Source: Nitrospiraceae bacterium (GTDB lineage: Bacteria; Nitrospirota; Nitrospiria; Nitrospirales; Nitrospiraceae). Taken from it: 10,734 nt of DNA. This document shows, in pieces, positions 1-5,319 of the stretch; position 1 is the stretch's first letter; each line of letters opens with the position of its first letter. Location of the stretch: contig JAABQN010000054.1 of NCBI GenBank assembly GCA_011391455.1, forward strand, positions 1 through 10,734, in the 5' to 3' direction. Under the pieces are notes generated by a model. That model was not told the DNA's origin. It made no database searches and saw only the letters and a program-made list of their open reading frames with translations. A program made the translations under genes and the position numbers.

Positions 1-100
1 TTTAGTTTATCTGGTTGAGTTGGTTCATCTGGGTAGTTTCGTTCAACCAAACAAACGAAACAAACCAAACAAACCAAATGAACAAGTCAGGTTTGCGGAC
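1..100. repeat. AT-rich degenerate CAAAC/GTTTG repeat with hairpin
   Basis: This tract is much more AT-rich than the rest of the window. It holds degenerate repeats of a caaac/caaacc unit at about 45-90. A perfect 8-bp inverted repeat, GTTTCGTT at 36-43 and AACGAAAC at 54-61, forms a hairpin with a 10-nt loop. Both strands read as low-complexity peptides rich in N/Q or W/F/V, which argues for a non-coding repeat. An open frame from 20 to 208 overlaps the next gene by ATGA, but it runs through this repeat and I do not support it as a gene. The tract sits just upstream of the ATPase gene and could influence its transcription; that is inference. Confidence 0.5.
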
Positions 101-204
101 TTGTTCAGCATCCTGCCCAACCGCTTGATCTTCAGTCTCGGTTCCGTTTATCGTGGCTGCACTATGCGTGAAACGAAGGGTGCGATACACCGATTGAGCG
201 TGAG

Positions 205-1023
205 ATGACAAACCAAGGACGAGAAGTCGATATCGGACAGTATCGGATTGAACAAGAGCCGTTCTACGCGGAGGTTCGTGGCGAGATCGGTTTGTTCACG
301 ATTGCGGCAAATAGCAAGATGCCGGTTATGCTCAAGGGGCCGACCGGTTGCGGGAAAACCCGATTCATCCAGCATATGGCCTACCGGCTTGGCCGTCCTT
401 TGATCACAGTGGCCTGTCACGAGGATCTCACCGCTTCCGATCTCGTGGGGCGGTATCTGCTCAAGGGCCAAGAGACAGTCTGGGTCGATGGGCCGCTGAC
501 GCTTGGCGTGAAGCATGGCGCGATCGTCTATTTGGACGAAATCGTCGAGGCGCGGAAAGATACGACGGTCATCATTCATCCCCTGAGCGACGATCGCCGC
601 TTCCTGCCGATCGAAAAGAAAGGCCAGATTCTCGAAGCGGCCGACGACTTCCTCCTGGTGATTTCCTATAATCCAGGGTACCAGAGCGTGCTCAAGGACT
701 TGAAACAAAGCACGAAGCAGCGTTTCATGGCGATTGAGTTCGACTATCCGGCGCCTGACATCGAAACCACCGTGGTTGAGCGGGAAGCGGGGGTCAGCCG
801 AGACCTTGCCGCCAGCTTGGTGAAACTTGGCGGGAAGGTGCGGAACCTCAAGAACCATGGGTTGGAAGAGGGGGTCAGCACCAGATTGTTGATCTATGCC
901 GGGACACTCATTCGGCAAGGTGTGCCAACCGACCGAGCCTGCGACGTTGCGATTGCCCGTCCGATTACCGACGACCCCGATATGCAGCGCAGCATTCTGG
1001 AATTGGTAAAAGCCATCTTCTGA
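205..1023 (+). CDS. CbbQ/NirQ/NorQ-family AAA+ ATPase (MoxR class)
   Basis: This 272-residue cytoplasmic AAA+ ATPase is the usual length for the CbbQ/NirQ/NorQ family. Visible motifs are Walker A GPTGCGKT (residues 45-52), Walker B IVYLDE (107-112), a sensor-1 type Asn in ISYNPGYQ (N156) and a likely arginine finger in STKQRF (R173). Known members form hexameric rings. With a VWA partner (CbbO or NorD) they remodel or activate a metalloenzyme, such as Rubisco or nitric oxide reductase. The natural partner here is the NorD-like protein at 7571-10618, 6.5 kb downstream rather than adjacent. The ATG at 205 has only a weak Shine-Dalgarno (GAG close to the start); no better in-frame start was seen. 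The client enzyme cannot be read from this window. Family assignment is firm; the name cbbQ or norQ is not. Confidence 0.92.
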   Translation: MTNQGREVDIGQYRIEQEPFYAEVRGEIGLFTIAANSKMPVMLKGPTGCGKTRFIQHMAYRLGRPLITVACHEDLTASDLVGRYLLKGQETVWVDGPLTLGVKHGAIVYLDEIVEARKDTTVIIHPLSDDRRFLPIEKKGQILEAADDFLLVISYNPGYQSVLKDLKQSTKQRFMAIEFDYPAPDIETTVVEREAGVSRDLAASLVKLGGKVRNLKNHGLEEGVSTRLLIYAGTLIRQGVPTDRACDVAIARPITDDPDMQRSILELVKAIF

Positions 1024-1049
1024 TTTTCCTCCTCTGGGTCCCATCACGG

Positions 1050-1787
1050 ATGAACTCGCTGATCGTGCAGGACACCAAAGATGGAGCGATTCTCACCGTT
1101 CACATCCAACCGAAAGCCTCCACCACAGAGTGCGTGGGCATTCACGGCGATGCGTTGAAGATTCGTGTGGCTGCTCCACCGGTCGATGGCGCAGCCAACG
1201 ATGCATTGATCCGGTTTCTGGCGCAGACATTGTCTCTTCCCCTTGCTGCTGTGCACATTGAATCCGGGATCAGCAGTCGGCATAAACGTGTGCGTCTACG
1301 GGGAGTGCTGGCAGCACGCGTCATTGCCCGCCTCATGCAGAAAGGACCGGACAGAATGAAACGCTCTATCGCGTGCCTGGTCTGTGGAATGTTCCTCCTC
1401 AGCGCCTGTTCCAGCGCCCGTCCTGTGCTGTACCCCAACGCTCATATGCAGTCGGTAGGGAAAGAGGCAGCGACACAGGATATCGAAGATTGTAAGAAGT
1501 TGGCCGAATCGGCAGGGGCCGAGGAAGGCAGTGGGAAGGCTGGTCGTGTCGCAACCGGCACCGTAGTGGGTGGCGGAGTCGGCGCGGCAGCCGGGGCAGT
1601 CGGCGGAGCTATCTCAGGCGCGGTAGGACGTGGTTCTATGATTGGAGCAGCGAGCGGCGCAGTGTGGGGATTATTGACTGGCTTGTACCACGCATTTGCT
1701 GGCCCGTCGCAGCTGAATCAGGCCTACACGAACTTTGTGAATCGGTGTTTGCAAGAAAAAGGATATGAGGTGACGGGCTGGCAGTGA
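1050..1787 (+). CDS. DUF167 (YggU-like) domain in frame with a glycine-zipper lipoprotein
   Basis: Residues 1-102 match the DUF167/YggU family, with its typical VHIQPKAS, GIHGDALKIRVAAPPVDG-AND and SGISSRHK motifs and the normal full length of about 100 residues. There is no stop codon where the family should end. The frame continues straight into a complete lipoprotein, with M103 (1356) opening a signal sequence and lipobox LSAC. The result is a 245-residue open frame. A lipoprotein signal in mid-protein would not be processed normally, so two products are more likely: DUF167 read through to the end, and the lipoprotein from an internal start. Loss of an ancestral stop codon is the simplest origin. 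DUF167 function is unknown. The gene begins 26 nt after the ATPase stop and may share its transcript. Confidence 0.75.
   Translation: MNSLIVQDTKDGAILTVHIQPKASTTECVGIHGDALKIRVAAPPVDGAANDALIRFLAQTLSLPLAAVHIESGISSRHKRVRLRGVLAARVIARLMQKGPDRMKRSIACLVCGMFLLSACSSARPVLYPNAHMQSVGKEAATQDIEDCKKLAESAGAEEGSGKAGRVATGTVVGGGVGAAAGAVGGAISGAVGRGSMIGAASGAVWGLLTGLYHAFAGPSQLNQAYTNFVNRCLQEKGYEVTGWQ
1356..1787 (+). CDS. Glycine-zipper lipoprotein, probable internal start
   Basis: Starting at the internal ATG 1356, preceded by AAAGGA (1341-1346) at 9-nt spacing, this encodes a 143-residue protein. It has a short basic N-terminus, a hydrophobic stretch and the lipobox LSAC (Cys18), so it is a likely lipid-anchored envelope protein. 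A Gly/Ala-rich stretch with GxxxG patterns at about residues 65-115 suggests a glycine zipper that inserts in or packs against membrane. The C-terminus ends CLQEKGYEVTGWQ, almost identical to the end of the downstream protein (1969-2412), so the two are tandem paralogues. The last codons and the stop (1785-1787) lie in the left arm of a long hairpin repeat. Function is unknown. The alternative is that only the fused 245-residue product is made. Confidence 0.7.
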   Translation: MKRSIACLVCGMFLLSACSSARPVLYPNAHMQSVGKEAATQDIEDCKKLAESAGAEEGSGKAGRVATGTVVGGGVGAAAGAVGGAISGAVGRGSMIGAASGAVWGLLTGLYHAFAGPSQLNQAYTNFVNRCLQEKGYEVTGWQ

Positions 1788-1936
1788 GGAGGGCCCTCCT
1801 TGCTCGCGGAACGCGCGGCCTCAGAAGGCCCTCGTTCGACGCGCGCAGTCGAGGGCCTCTCCTCACTGCCAGCCTGGGAAGGTGGAAGAGGTAATAAACA
1901 AAGATGGTCGCTCGATGCAGGCGCGTAGTGGCAGTG
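1776..1936. repeat. Hairpin repeat copy A1 overlapping the lipoprotein stop codon
   Basis: A 47-nt core (1801-1847) folds as a hairpin with apical stem GGCCT/AGGCC around loop CAGA, then GAACG/CGTTC, then TGCtCGCG/CGCGcGCA. Outside it are arms 1776-1798 and 1851-1874. They form 23 base pairs with one bulged base on the right, beginning GGCTGGCAGTGAGGAG and its complement. The left arm includes the last codons and stop of the lipoprotein gene. A tail (1875-1928) follows, ending CTCGATGCAGGCGCGTAG. Next comes TGGCAGTG (1929-1936), a direct copy of 1779-1786 in the gene end. No U-run follows the stem, so it is not a standard intrinsic terminator. Confidence 0.85.
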
Positions 1937-1968
1937 CCGTACCTTGTTAGGCCGGAAAAGGGAAAAGC

Positions 1969-2412
1969 ATGAATCGATTGCTGGTAAAGGGACATAGTGT
2001 TGTTGTGCTGTTGATGTGTCTCAGTCTCGTGGCTTGTGCGGGGACGGGGCCGTTGTTGAAGTCGAATGCGAAGTTTCAGATGCATGGGCGGGAGGCGGCG
2101 AAGCTTGAAGTGATCATTTGCCAGCAGAAGGCTGAGGCGGCCGGGTTGAAGCCTGGCACTGGCGGACGAAGTGGCAATATGGCGACTGGAGCCGGGCTGG
2201 GTCTAATTAGTGGTGCGGCGGTAGGGGCGTCGAGTGGACTCATTGGTGGATTGCCTGGTGTGACGATCGGGGCGGCAGTCGGAGGGGCGCTCGGAGGTAT
2301 CATCGGTTCAGTGGCCGGCGCCTACAGGCCACTCGATCCGGATCCTGCTTACGCCGATGCGGTGGTGCGATGTTTGAGTGAGAAGGGGTATGAGGTGTCG
2401 GGGTGGCAGTAG
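1969..2412 (+). CDS. Glycine-zipper lipoprotein, tandem paralogue
   Basis: This 147-residue protein has a signal peptide with lipobox LVAC (Cys23), so it is a predicted lipoprotein. A central Gly/Ala-rich region (about residues 68-118) carries repeated GxxxG patterns like a glycine-zipper domain. The C-terminus, CLSEKGYEVSGWQ, mirrors that of the protein at 1356-1787. The positions of the lipobox, the KEA/REA segment, the charged QQKAEAAG/KLAESAG segment and the glycine zipper also agree, so the two arose by tandem duplication and then diverged. The start at 1969 is supported by AAGGGA at 1958-1963, 5 nt upstream. Like its paralogue it is directly followed by a copy of the hairpin repeat. Function is unknown; a structural or stress-related envelope role is only a guess. 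Confidence 0.85.
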   Translation: MNRLLVKGHSVVVLLMCLSLVACAGTGPLLKSNAKFQMHGREAAKLEVIICQQKAEAAGLKPGTGGRSGNMATGAGLGLISGAAVGASSGLIGGLPGVTIGAAVGGALGGIIGSVAGAYRPLDPDPAYADAVVRCLSEKGYEVSGWQ

Positions 2413-2568
2413 TGGAAGGGCGGGACAGAGGGGGGACCTCTGTGCTCGCGGAACGCGCGGCCTGGGAAGGCCCTCGTTCGACGCGCGCACTTGAGGTCTC
2501 CCCCTTCCATCCCGCCACGAGTTGGGAGAGGGAGAAGGAGACTGAAAAGATTTGTCGGGGTGGCAGTA
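2404..2568. repeat. Hairpin repeat copy A2, first unit of a tandem array
   Basis: The core at 2443-2489 is identical to copy A1 except for loop bases (GGGA instead of CAGA). Arms 2419-2440 and 2493-2516 are complementary to each other, with GGGGGGACCTC opposite GAGGTCTCCCCC (one bulge) and GGCGGGA opposite TCCCGCC. They are unrelated to the A1 arms. The spacing of arm, 2 nt, core, 3 nt, arm is the same as in A1. The unit is bounded by an exact 16-bp direct repeat, 2396-2411 and 2553-2568, which covers the lipoprotein stop codon in the first copy. Confidence 0.85.
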
Positions 2569-2714
2569 AGGGGACGGTCTCGCAGCCAGGGCATCCCTTT
2601 GCTCCCGGAACGCGCACAATGAAACAATGCTCCCTTGGGTGAAGAGCGCGTCTCGGCGCGCTCGGGCGGGCGGGTGAGAATGGGGGCCGCAGTCGGTACC
2701 CTGGCTGTGAGACC
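2553..2714. repeat. Hairpin repeat unit with inserted 60-nt module (B1)
   Basis: This is the second unit of the array, starting at the repeated GGGGTGGCAGTAA. Its outer arms, 2576-2591 (GGTCTCGCAGCCAGGG) and 2699-2714, pair at 15 of 16 positions. Inside, a left core fragment (TGCTCCCGGAACGCGC, 2600 onward) and a right end (CGCAGT) flank a 60-nt module at 2634-2693. That module has its own perfect stem, GAGCGCG (2644-2650) and CGCGCTC (2657-2663), around TCTCGG. It is repeated at 3989-4048 with 56 of 60 identical bases. Confidence 0.8.
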
Positions 2715-2720
2715 TGAGAG

Positions 2721-2800
2721 GGTGGCAGGATGCGGAACGCGAGGTCTCGAAAGACCCTTGTTGGACACGCGCACGATGGGAACACCCCTCCAACTACCGG
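2721..2800. repeat. Hairpin repeat copy A3, diverged
   Basis: This is the third unit of the array, beginning GGTGGCAGGA about 160 nt after the previous unit. The core at 2731-2773 is four bases shorter than in other copies. Its apical stem is GGTCT (2743-2747) and AGACC (2752-2756) around CGAA. Relative to A1 the third pair is T-A instead of C-G, a compensatory change. The outer arms are weaker, mainly GAGGGTG opposite CACCCCTC. The unit lies between the convergent lipoprotein and toxin genes. From 2801 to 2880 I see nothing recognisable. Confidence 0.7.
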
Positions 2801-2880
2801 AAAGAAGATTCAAGGAAAGATAAAGAATGGGAGATCCGAGCCAGAGCGTATTCAACGCGCAACTGTTTAGCTTCGCCCCA

Positions 2881-3192
2881 TCACAGATCCGGAGAACCGC
2901 CACGCTTCGTATGCCAAAGGGCAAGGATTTCGACGGTCTTGGATTCTGAGGTTACACGATAATAGAGATGGTAATGGACGCGGGGAAGGTGAATCCGGCG
3001 AACACCGGCGAGTTTGACGTTTCGAGCCTGCGCCCCGATCAGTGGTTGGGAAGCAAGGAGTTGGAATGCCCGCTCAAGCTCAACTGCAAAAGCATCGGGA
3101 GCTTTCGGTCGATTGGCTAACCACCATTCAGCCGCATCGAGAATAGCCTGGCCAGCACTGCCGACAATCCGGACAGGGAGCGGACTGCTCAC
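2881..3192 (-). CDS. ParE/RelE-superfamily type II toxin
   Basis: This 103-residue protein is the usual size for a ParE/RelE-fold toxin. Family features are the N-terminal helical region with AAEWWLANRP, the strand segments VRRIHLPRVHYHLYYRV, and the C-terminal VEILALWHTKRGGSPDL. That ending (hydrophobic strand, then WH-x-x-RG-x-x-P-x-L) is typical of ParE-like members. ParE toxins poison DNA gyrase and RelE toxins cut mRNA at the ribosome; the sequence alone does not show which applies here. Its start overlaps the antitoxin stop by ATGA (3189-3192), so translation is probably coupled, with the antitoxin made first. Autoregulation by the TA complex is expected from the family but no operator was identified. 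The 3' end faces the repeat array. Confidence 0.85.
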   Translation of the reverse strand: MSSPLPVRIVGSAGQAILDAAEWWLANRPKAPDAFAVELERAFQLLASQPLIGAQARNVKLAGVRRIHLPRVHYHLYYRVTSESKTVEILALWHTKRGGSPDL

Positions 3193-3407
3193 GATCGGCG
3201 GATCTGTTTTAGGATATCAACTGCGCTTGTCGTCTCTCCCCGCTCGGCTTCTGCCATCGCCGCAAGCAGCTTAGCCTCTTCCGCAGGGGCAAGCTCGAAG
3301 GTCTCGTCGCCTTCAGGAGCTAACACCGTCACAACAGCACCTTCGGGGAGATTGTGGTCATCGAGCTTGATCGTTCCGCCATGGACTTTTCCCGTGGTAA
3401 CCAGCAT
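3189..3407 (-). CDS. Antitoxin partner of the ParE-like toxin
   Basis: This is a 72-residue protein. Its N-terminal half (GKVHGGTIKLDDHNLPEGAVVTVL) resembles the small beta-barrel, AbrB/AF2212-like leader of many antitoxins. The C-terminal half is helical and acidic (EEAKLLAAMAEAERGE, then AVDILKQIRRS), as expected for a toxin-wrapping tail. It lies directly upstream of the toxin on the same strand and overlaps it by four bases, the standard antitoxin-first order. The ATG at 3407 has only a weak upstream GGA. It should neutralise the toxin and probably repress the operon. The exact antitoxin family is uncertain, and I do not assign a ParD name. Confidence 0.8.
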   Translation of the reverse strand: MLVTTGKVHGGTIKLDDHNLPEGAVVTVLAPEGDETFELAPAEEAKLLAAMAEAERGETTSAVDILKQIRRS

Positions 3408-3535
3408 GAGCGCATCCTAGCACTTCATCGAACAGCCGTCCATCTTCCAGCGGCTCCCCTGCCCTCAGGCTCTTAATTCGTGTTCCGGCCTGATCCTTTC
3501 CCTCAAACTGGCCCAAGCCGACAAGAAAGCCAGCT
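3408..3535. other. Intergenic stretch upstream of the antitoxin, nothing recognised
   Basis: This stretch lies between the antitoxin start and the next repeat block. The minus strand is open across it (about 3538-3410, containing GQFEGKDQ and RAGEPLEDGRLFDEVL), so it may be the remnant of an unknown gene. The frame continues into the repeats and the antitoxin region, and I see no start, Shine-Dalgarno or recognisable domain. The antitoxin promoter should lie here, but no convincing pair of boxes was found. Confidence 0.3.
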
Positions 3536-3654
3536 CGTGAGGAGATGGGGAAAGCGGCTCCTTCGACGTGCGCAGTCGAGGGCTGCTCCTCCCTGCCAGC
3601 CTGGGAGTGTGAAAGAAATAAGAATTGAAAGATAGTCGCCTGATGTAGGCGCGT
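3536..3654. repeat. Hairpin repeat copy A6, left half eroded
   Basis: The segment 3562-3654 aligns with 1835-1928 of copy A1. It shares the right core half (TTCGACG-GCGCAGTCGAGGG), the right arm (CTCCTCcCTGCCAGCCTGGGA, 20 of 21 matching) and the purine-rich tail ending GATGTAGGCGCGTGAG. The left half of the core is missing. Only GTGAGGAG at about 3536-3543 recalls the A1 left arm, and it no longer pairs well with the right arm. The right arm here carries the same CTGCCAGCC that in A1 pairs with the lipoprotein stop region, although no lipoprotein gene is nearby. Confidence 0.7.
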
Positions 3655-3656
3655 GA

Positions 3657-3938
3657 GACGGGCAGGACGGAGAGGGGACCTCTGTGCTCGCGGAACAGAG
3701 GAGGGGATGGAGGCTGATGATCTTCTGTGCTCGCGCAACGCGCGGTCGGGGACTCCCCTCGTTGGACGCGCGCAGTGGAAGATCAGTCAGCCCCCATCCC
3801 TAGAGAGAAACGAGCAAGCCCAGAAGGTGCATGTCTATCGTTCGACGTGCGCACTTGAGGCCTCCCCCTTCCATCCCGCCACGAGGTGGAGTTTAAGAAG
3901 AGAAGAAGAGTGTTCGGTCGATGCGCGCAGTAAAGGGC
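3657..3938. repeat. Hairpin repeat copy A5, split by a nested copy
   Basis: The left half is at 3661-3696 (arm 3661-3682, 2-nt gap, then TGCTCGCGGAAC). The right half is at 3838-3880 (CGTTCGACGTGCGCA, 3-nt gap, arm 3857-3880). The two arms are largely complementary (GGCAGGACGGA against TCCATCCCGCC with wobble pairs, and GGGG plus CCTC against GAGG plus CCCCC). They resemble the A2 arms. The apex, between GGAAC and CGTTCG, holds about 140 nt including the complete copy A4. The tail 3881-3938 ends GGTCGATGCGCGCAGTAAAG then GGCAG, like the tails of A1 and A6. Confidence 0.65.
3704..3800. repeat. Hairpin repeat copy A4, nested inside copy A5
   Basis: This copy has a 47-nt core at 3728-3774 with the standard 2-nt and 3-nt gaps. 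Its arms, 3704-3725 and 3778-3800, pair over about 22 positions (GGGATGG, GGCTGA, TGATCTTC and complements) with one mismatch and one bulged base on the right. They share no sequence with the A1 or A2 arms. In the core, GAACG/CGTTC of the other copies is CAACG/CGTTG, a compensatory double change. The apical stem is altered and may fold as GGGG/CCCC around ACT. Confidence 0.8.
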
Positions 3939-3980
3939 AGCCTTAGCCACTCCCCTACAGTGAGGTAGTAGGAGTTGGTA

Positions 3981-4095
3981 GGCCCTCGCTTGGGTGAAGA
4001 GCGCGTCTCGGCGCGCTCGGGTGGGCGGGTGAGAATAGGGCGCGCAGTAGAAGCTGATTCGCCCATCCTGCCACGCCGCCACGAGTTGGGGGAAA
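3981..4095. repeat. Second copy of the 60-nt hairpin module (B2) with flanking repeat arm
   Basis: The stretch 3989-4048 matches 2634-2693 at 56 of 60 positions, including the perfect stem GAGCGCG/CGCGCTC. It is preceded by GGCCCTCG (3981-3988), which is the right side of the standard core apex, and ends in CGCGCAGT, the standard core end. The module therefore appears to replace the bases between them. Downstream, CCATCCTGCC and CACGAGTTGGG echo the A2 right arm and tail. A clear left arm for this copy was not found. Confidence 0.65.
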
Positions 4096-4124
4096 GTCAC
4101 TTTGTGGCCATGTGCACGGGAGAG

Positions 4125-4964
4125 TTAAGGGATTGGCTCAACAATAGCAGGGGACTGAGTCGTAGGCGCAGACTCAATAATCCACCGATAGGAAAGCGAC
4201 AGAATCGCGATCTCCAGTATTAGGAGAGAACAAGAGACCAATGCCGTAAGAACTTGATGAGCCGGATTCCACAGCAGATCATCGATCCATAATGGCCATA
4301 GGGCTTGGAATGAAAAGGATGCGAGAGGGATGACTCCTACGAGAAATGTGAGGCGCATTGCATGCGGCTTGGATATGGTCCATGCCCAGGCGAGTCTTTG
4401 GTGGTGATCGAGTGCAGAGGCAGGGAGCAACAAACTGGTTCGAGCTGCGAAGTATGAAACTAAGAATCCGGTTACTGAACCAGCTACTCCTATGAGGATA
4501 GTCTCGCCAAGATTTTTAAGCCAGGGGAGGGTTTTTCCTATACGACTAAATAGATCAGAGCACCAGATAGCGAAGGGAATGGCAAGCGCCGTGCTTAAGG
4601 CGGCTCCGATCGCGAATATGAGCCACATTCCACCTCCGATGAAAAAAGACCAACCTGTGAAAGTGATTTCCCTCTTGCTTAATCGAAAGAACCATCGGCT
4701 AGGGGATACCCGCTCATCTAACAAGATGGAACGATGTATTACAACCGCAAATAGTGCGCCGATGATTCCGTAGAGAGCCATCCAAAAAGCTTGTTTTGTT
4801 AGTAGCTGCACGATCGGTTCTTCCGCGTTCGGCTCGTACCACAGGTCTTGCAAATAACCTATTACTGCGGTGGCAACCATAGGCAGGAGCATGAGTCTTC
4901 CGAAGTAGCCCCTCCGCACCCACACTTGAGATGCTGCTTTTCGTAGAATCACCCGGATGGGCAT
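4125..4964 (-). CDS. Uncharacterised multi-pass inner-membrane protein
   Basis: This 279-residue integral membrane protein has about six hydrophobic segments, near residues 24-42, 59-77, 102-133, 154-176, 203-225 and 238-262. After the second segment comes the motif AVVIHRSILLDERVSPSRW. It recalls the HR-x-x-LL-x-E signature of uncharacterised bacterial membrane proteins that I cannot name reliably. There are no catalytic, transporter or nucleotide-binding motifs, so no function is assigned. The ATG at 4964 gives a basic N-terminus (RVILRKAASQVWVRR) ahead of the first segment, consistent with positive-inside topology. No strong Shine-Dalgarno precedes it. It is isolated, with repeats downstream and eroded gene fragments upstream. 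Its AT content is somewhat higher than that of the neighbouring genes. Confidence 0.75.
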   Translation of the reverse strand: MPIRVILRKAASQVWVRRGYFGRLMLLPMVATAVIGYLQDLWYEPNAEEPIVQLLTKQAFWMALYGIIGALFAVVIHRSILLDERVSPSRWFFRLSKREITFTGWSFFIGGGMWLIFAIGAALSTALAIPFAIWCSDLFSRIGKTLPWLKNLGETILIGVAGSVTGFLVSYFAARTSLLLPASALDHHQRLAWAWTISKPHAMRLTFLVGVIPLASFSFQALWPLWIDDLLWNPAHQVLTALVSCSLLILEIAILSLSYRWIIESAPTTQSPAIVEPIP

Positions 4965-5160
4965 AGGCTGTGCTGATGGTTTATGGGTGGATATAGCTAC
5001 CGTGTCTTATTGAGGATTTATTGAGCAGATGACAGGTAAAAGCAAACTATTTCAGATTGGGAGCTGAGTCTTGAAGAGGACAAGCAATTCAAGAGATAAA
5101 ATAGACAGCTTGCAGACGGCTGCTGTACTTTATGCTGTAAGGGTGCCCCTTGTCAGAGAT

Positions 5161-5250
5161 TCAGTAGAGGCCGGTTTTGCAGTCTGTCACTACGAGGTTT
5201 GTGAGTTTTTCGCCTGCGTCGAGTTCGATTGCCGGCCAGAGTATAAGAAT
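5161..5250 (-). pseudogene. Remnant of the 3' end of a paralogue of the secreted protein at 6316-6948
   Basis: Bases 5166-5239 match 6321-6394 at 69 of 74 positions. Translated on the minus strand, the remnant reads AIELDAGEKLTNLVVTDC then KTGLY and a stop, against AIELEAGEKLTNLVVTDC then KTGLC in the intact gene. Similarity stops upstream of this, and a stop codon interrupts the frame near 5270, so only the last 25 or so codons survive. A plus-strand frame at 5071-5319 runs antisense through this remnant and is not supported as a gene. Upstream, 4965-5160 shows nothing recognisable. Confidence 0.8.
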
Positions 5251-5319
5251 GGGGACATTCTGAACTTCTTAGATCGCCAGGCCATCGACTGGCTCAAGAA
5301 AACCAGAATGCCCCCCTAA

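Noticed and set aside
20..208. 62-residue plus-strand frame overlapping the ATPase start by ATGA
   Set aside because: Most of it translates an AT-rich repeat and no Shine-Dalgarno or family resemblance is seen; coupling to the ATPase remains only a possibility.
148..1047. 299-residue minus-strand open frame
   Set aside because: It is antisense to the CbbQ/NorQ-type ATPase, whose motifs are unmistakable, and its translation shows no domain pattern.
1776..1874. Intrinsic (Rho-independent) terminators formed by the repeat hairpins
   Set aside because: The stems are very strong but none of the copies is followed by a U-run on either strand.
2300..2924. Overlapping minus-strand frames (161-191 residues) containing phrases like RASNEGL and RARRDALFTQG, repeated at 1636-2085, 3358-3738 and 3783-4100
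   Set aside because: The phrases are translations of the hairpin repeats, occur in more than one frame, and lack consistent starts or Shine-Dalgarno sites. This is a repeated DNA element, not a protein family.
1776..4095. Integron attC sites or a cassette array
   Set aside because: The imperfect palindromes and a single GTTAGGC at about 1946 suggested attC, but matching GCCTAAC-type partners, an integrase gene and cassette-like gene spacing are absent.
1776..4095. CRISPR array
   Set aside because: The repeats are far apart, variable in their flanks and hairpin-nested; no short regular repeat-spacer pattern or cas gene is present.
5071..5319. 82-residue plus-strand frame
   Set aside because: It runs antisense through the remnant of the secreted-protein gene (5161-5250), which explains its open frame; no independent coding evidence.
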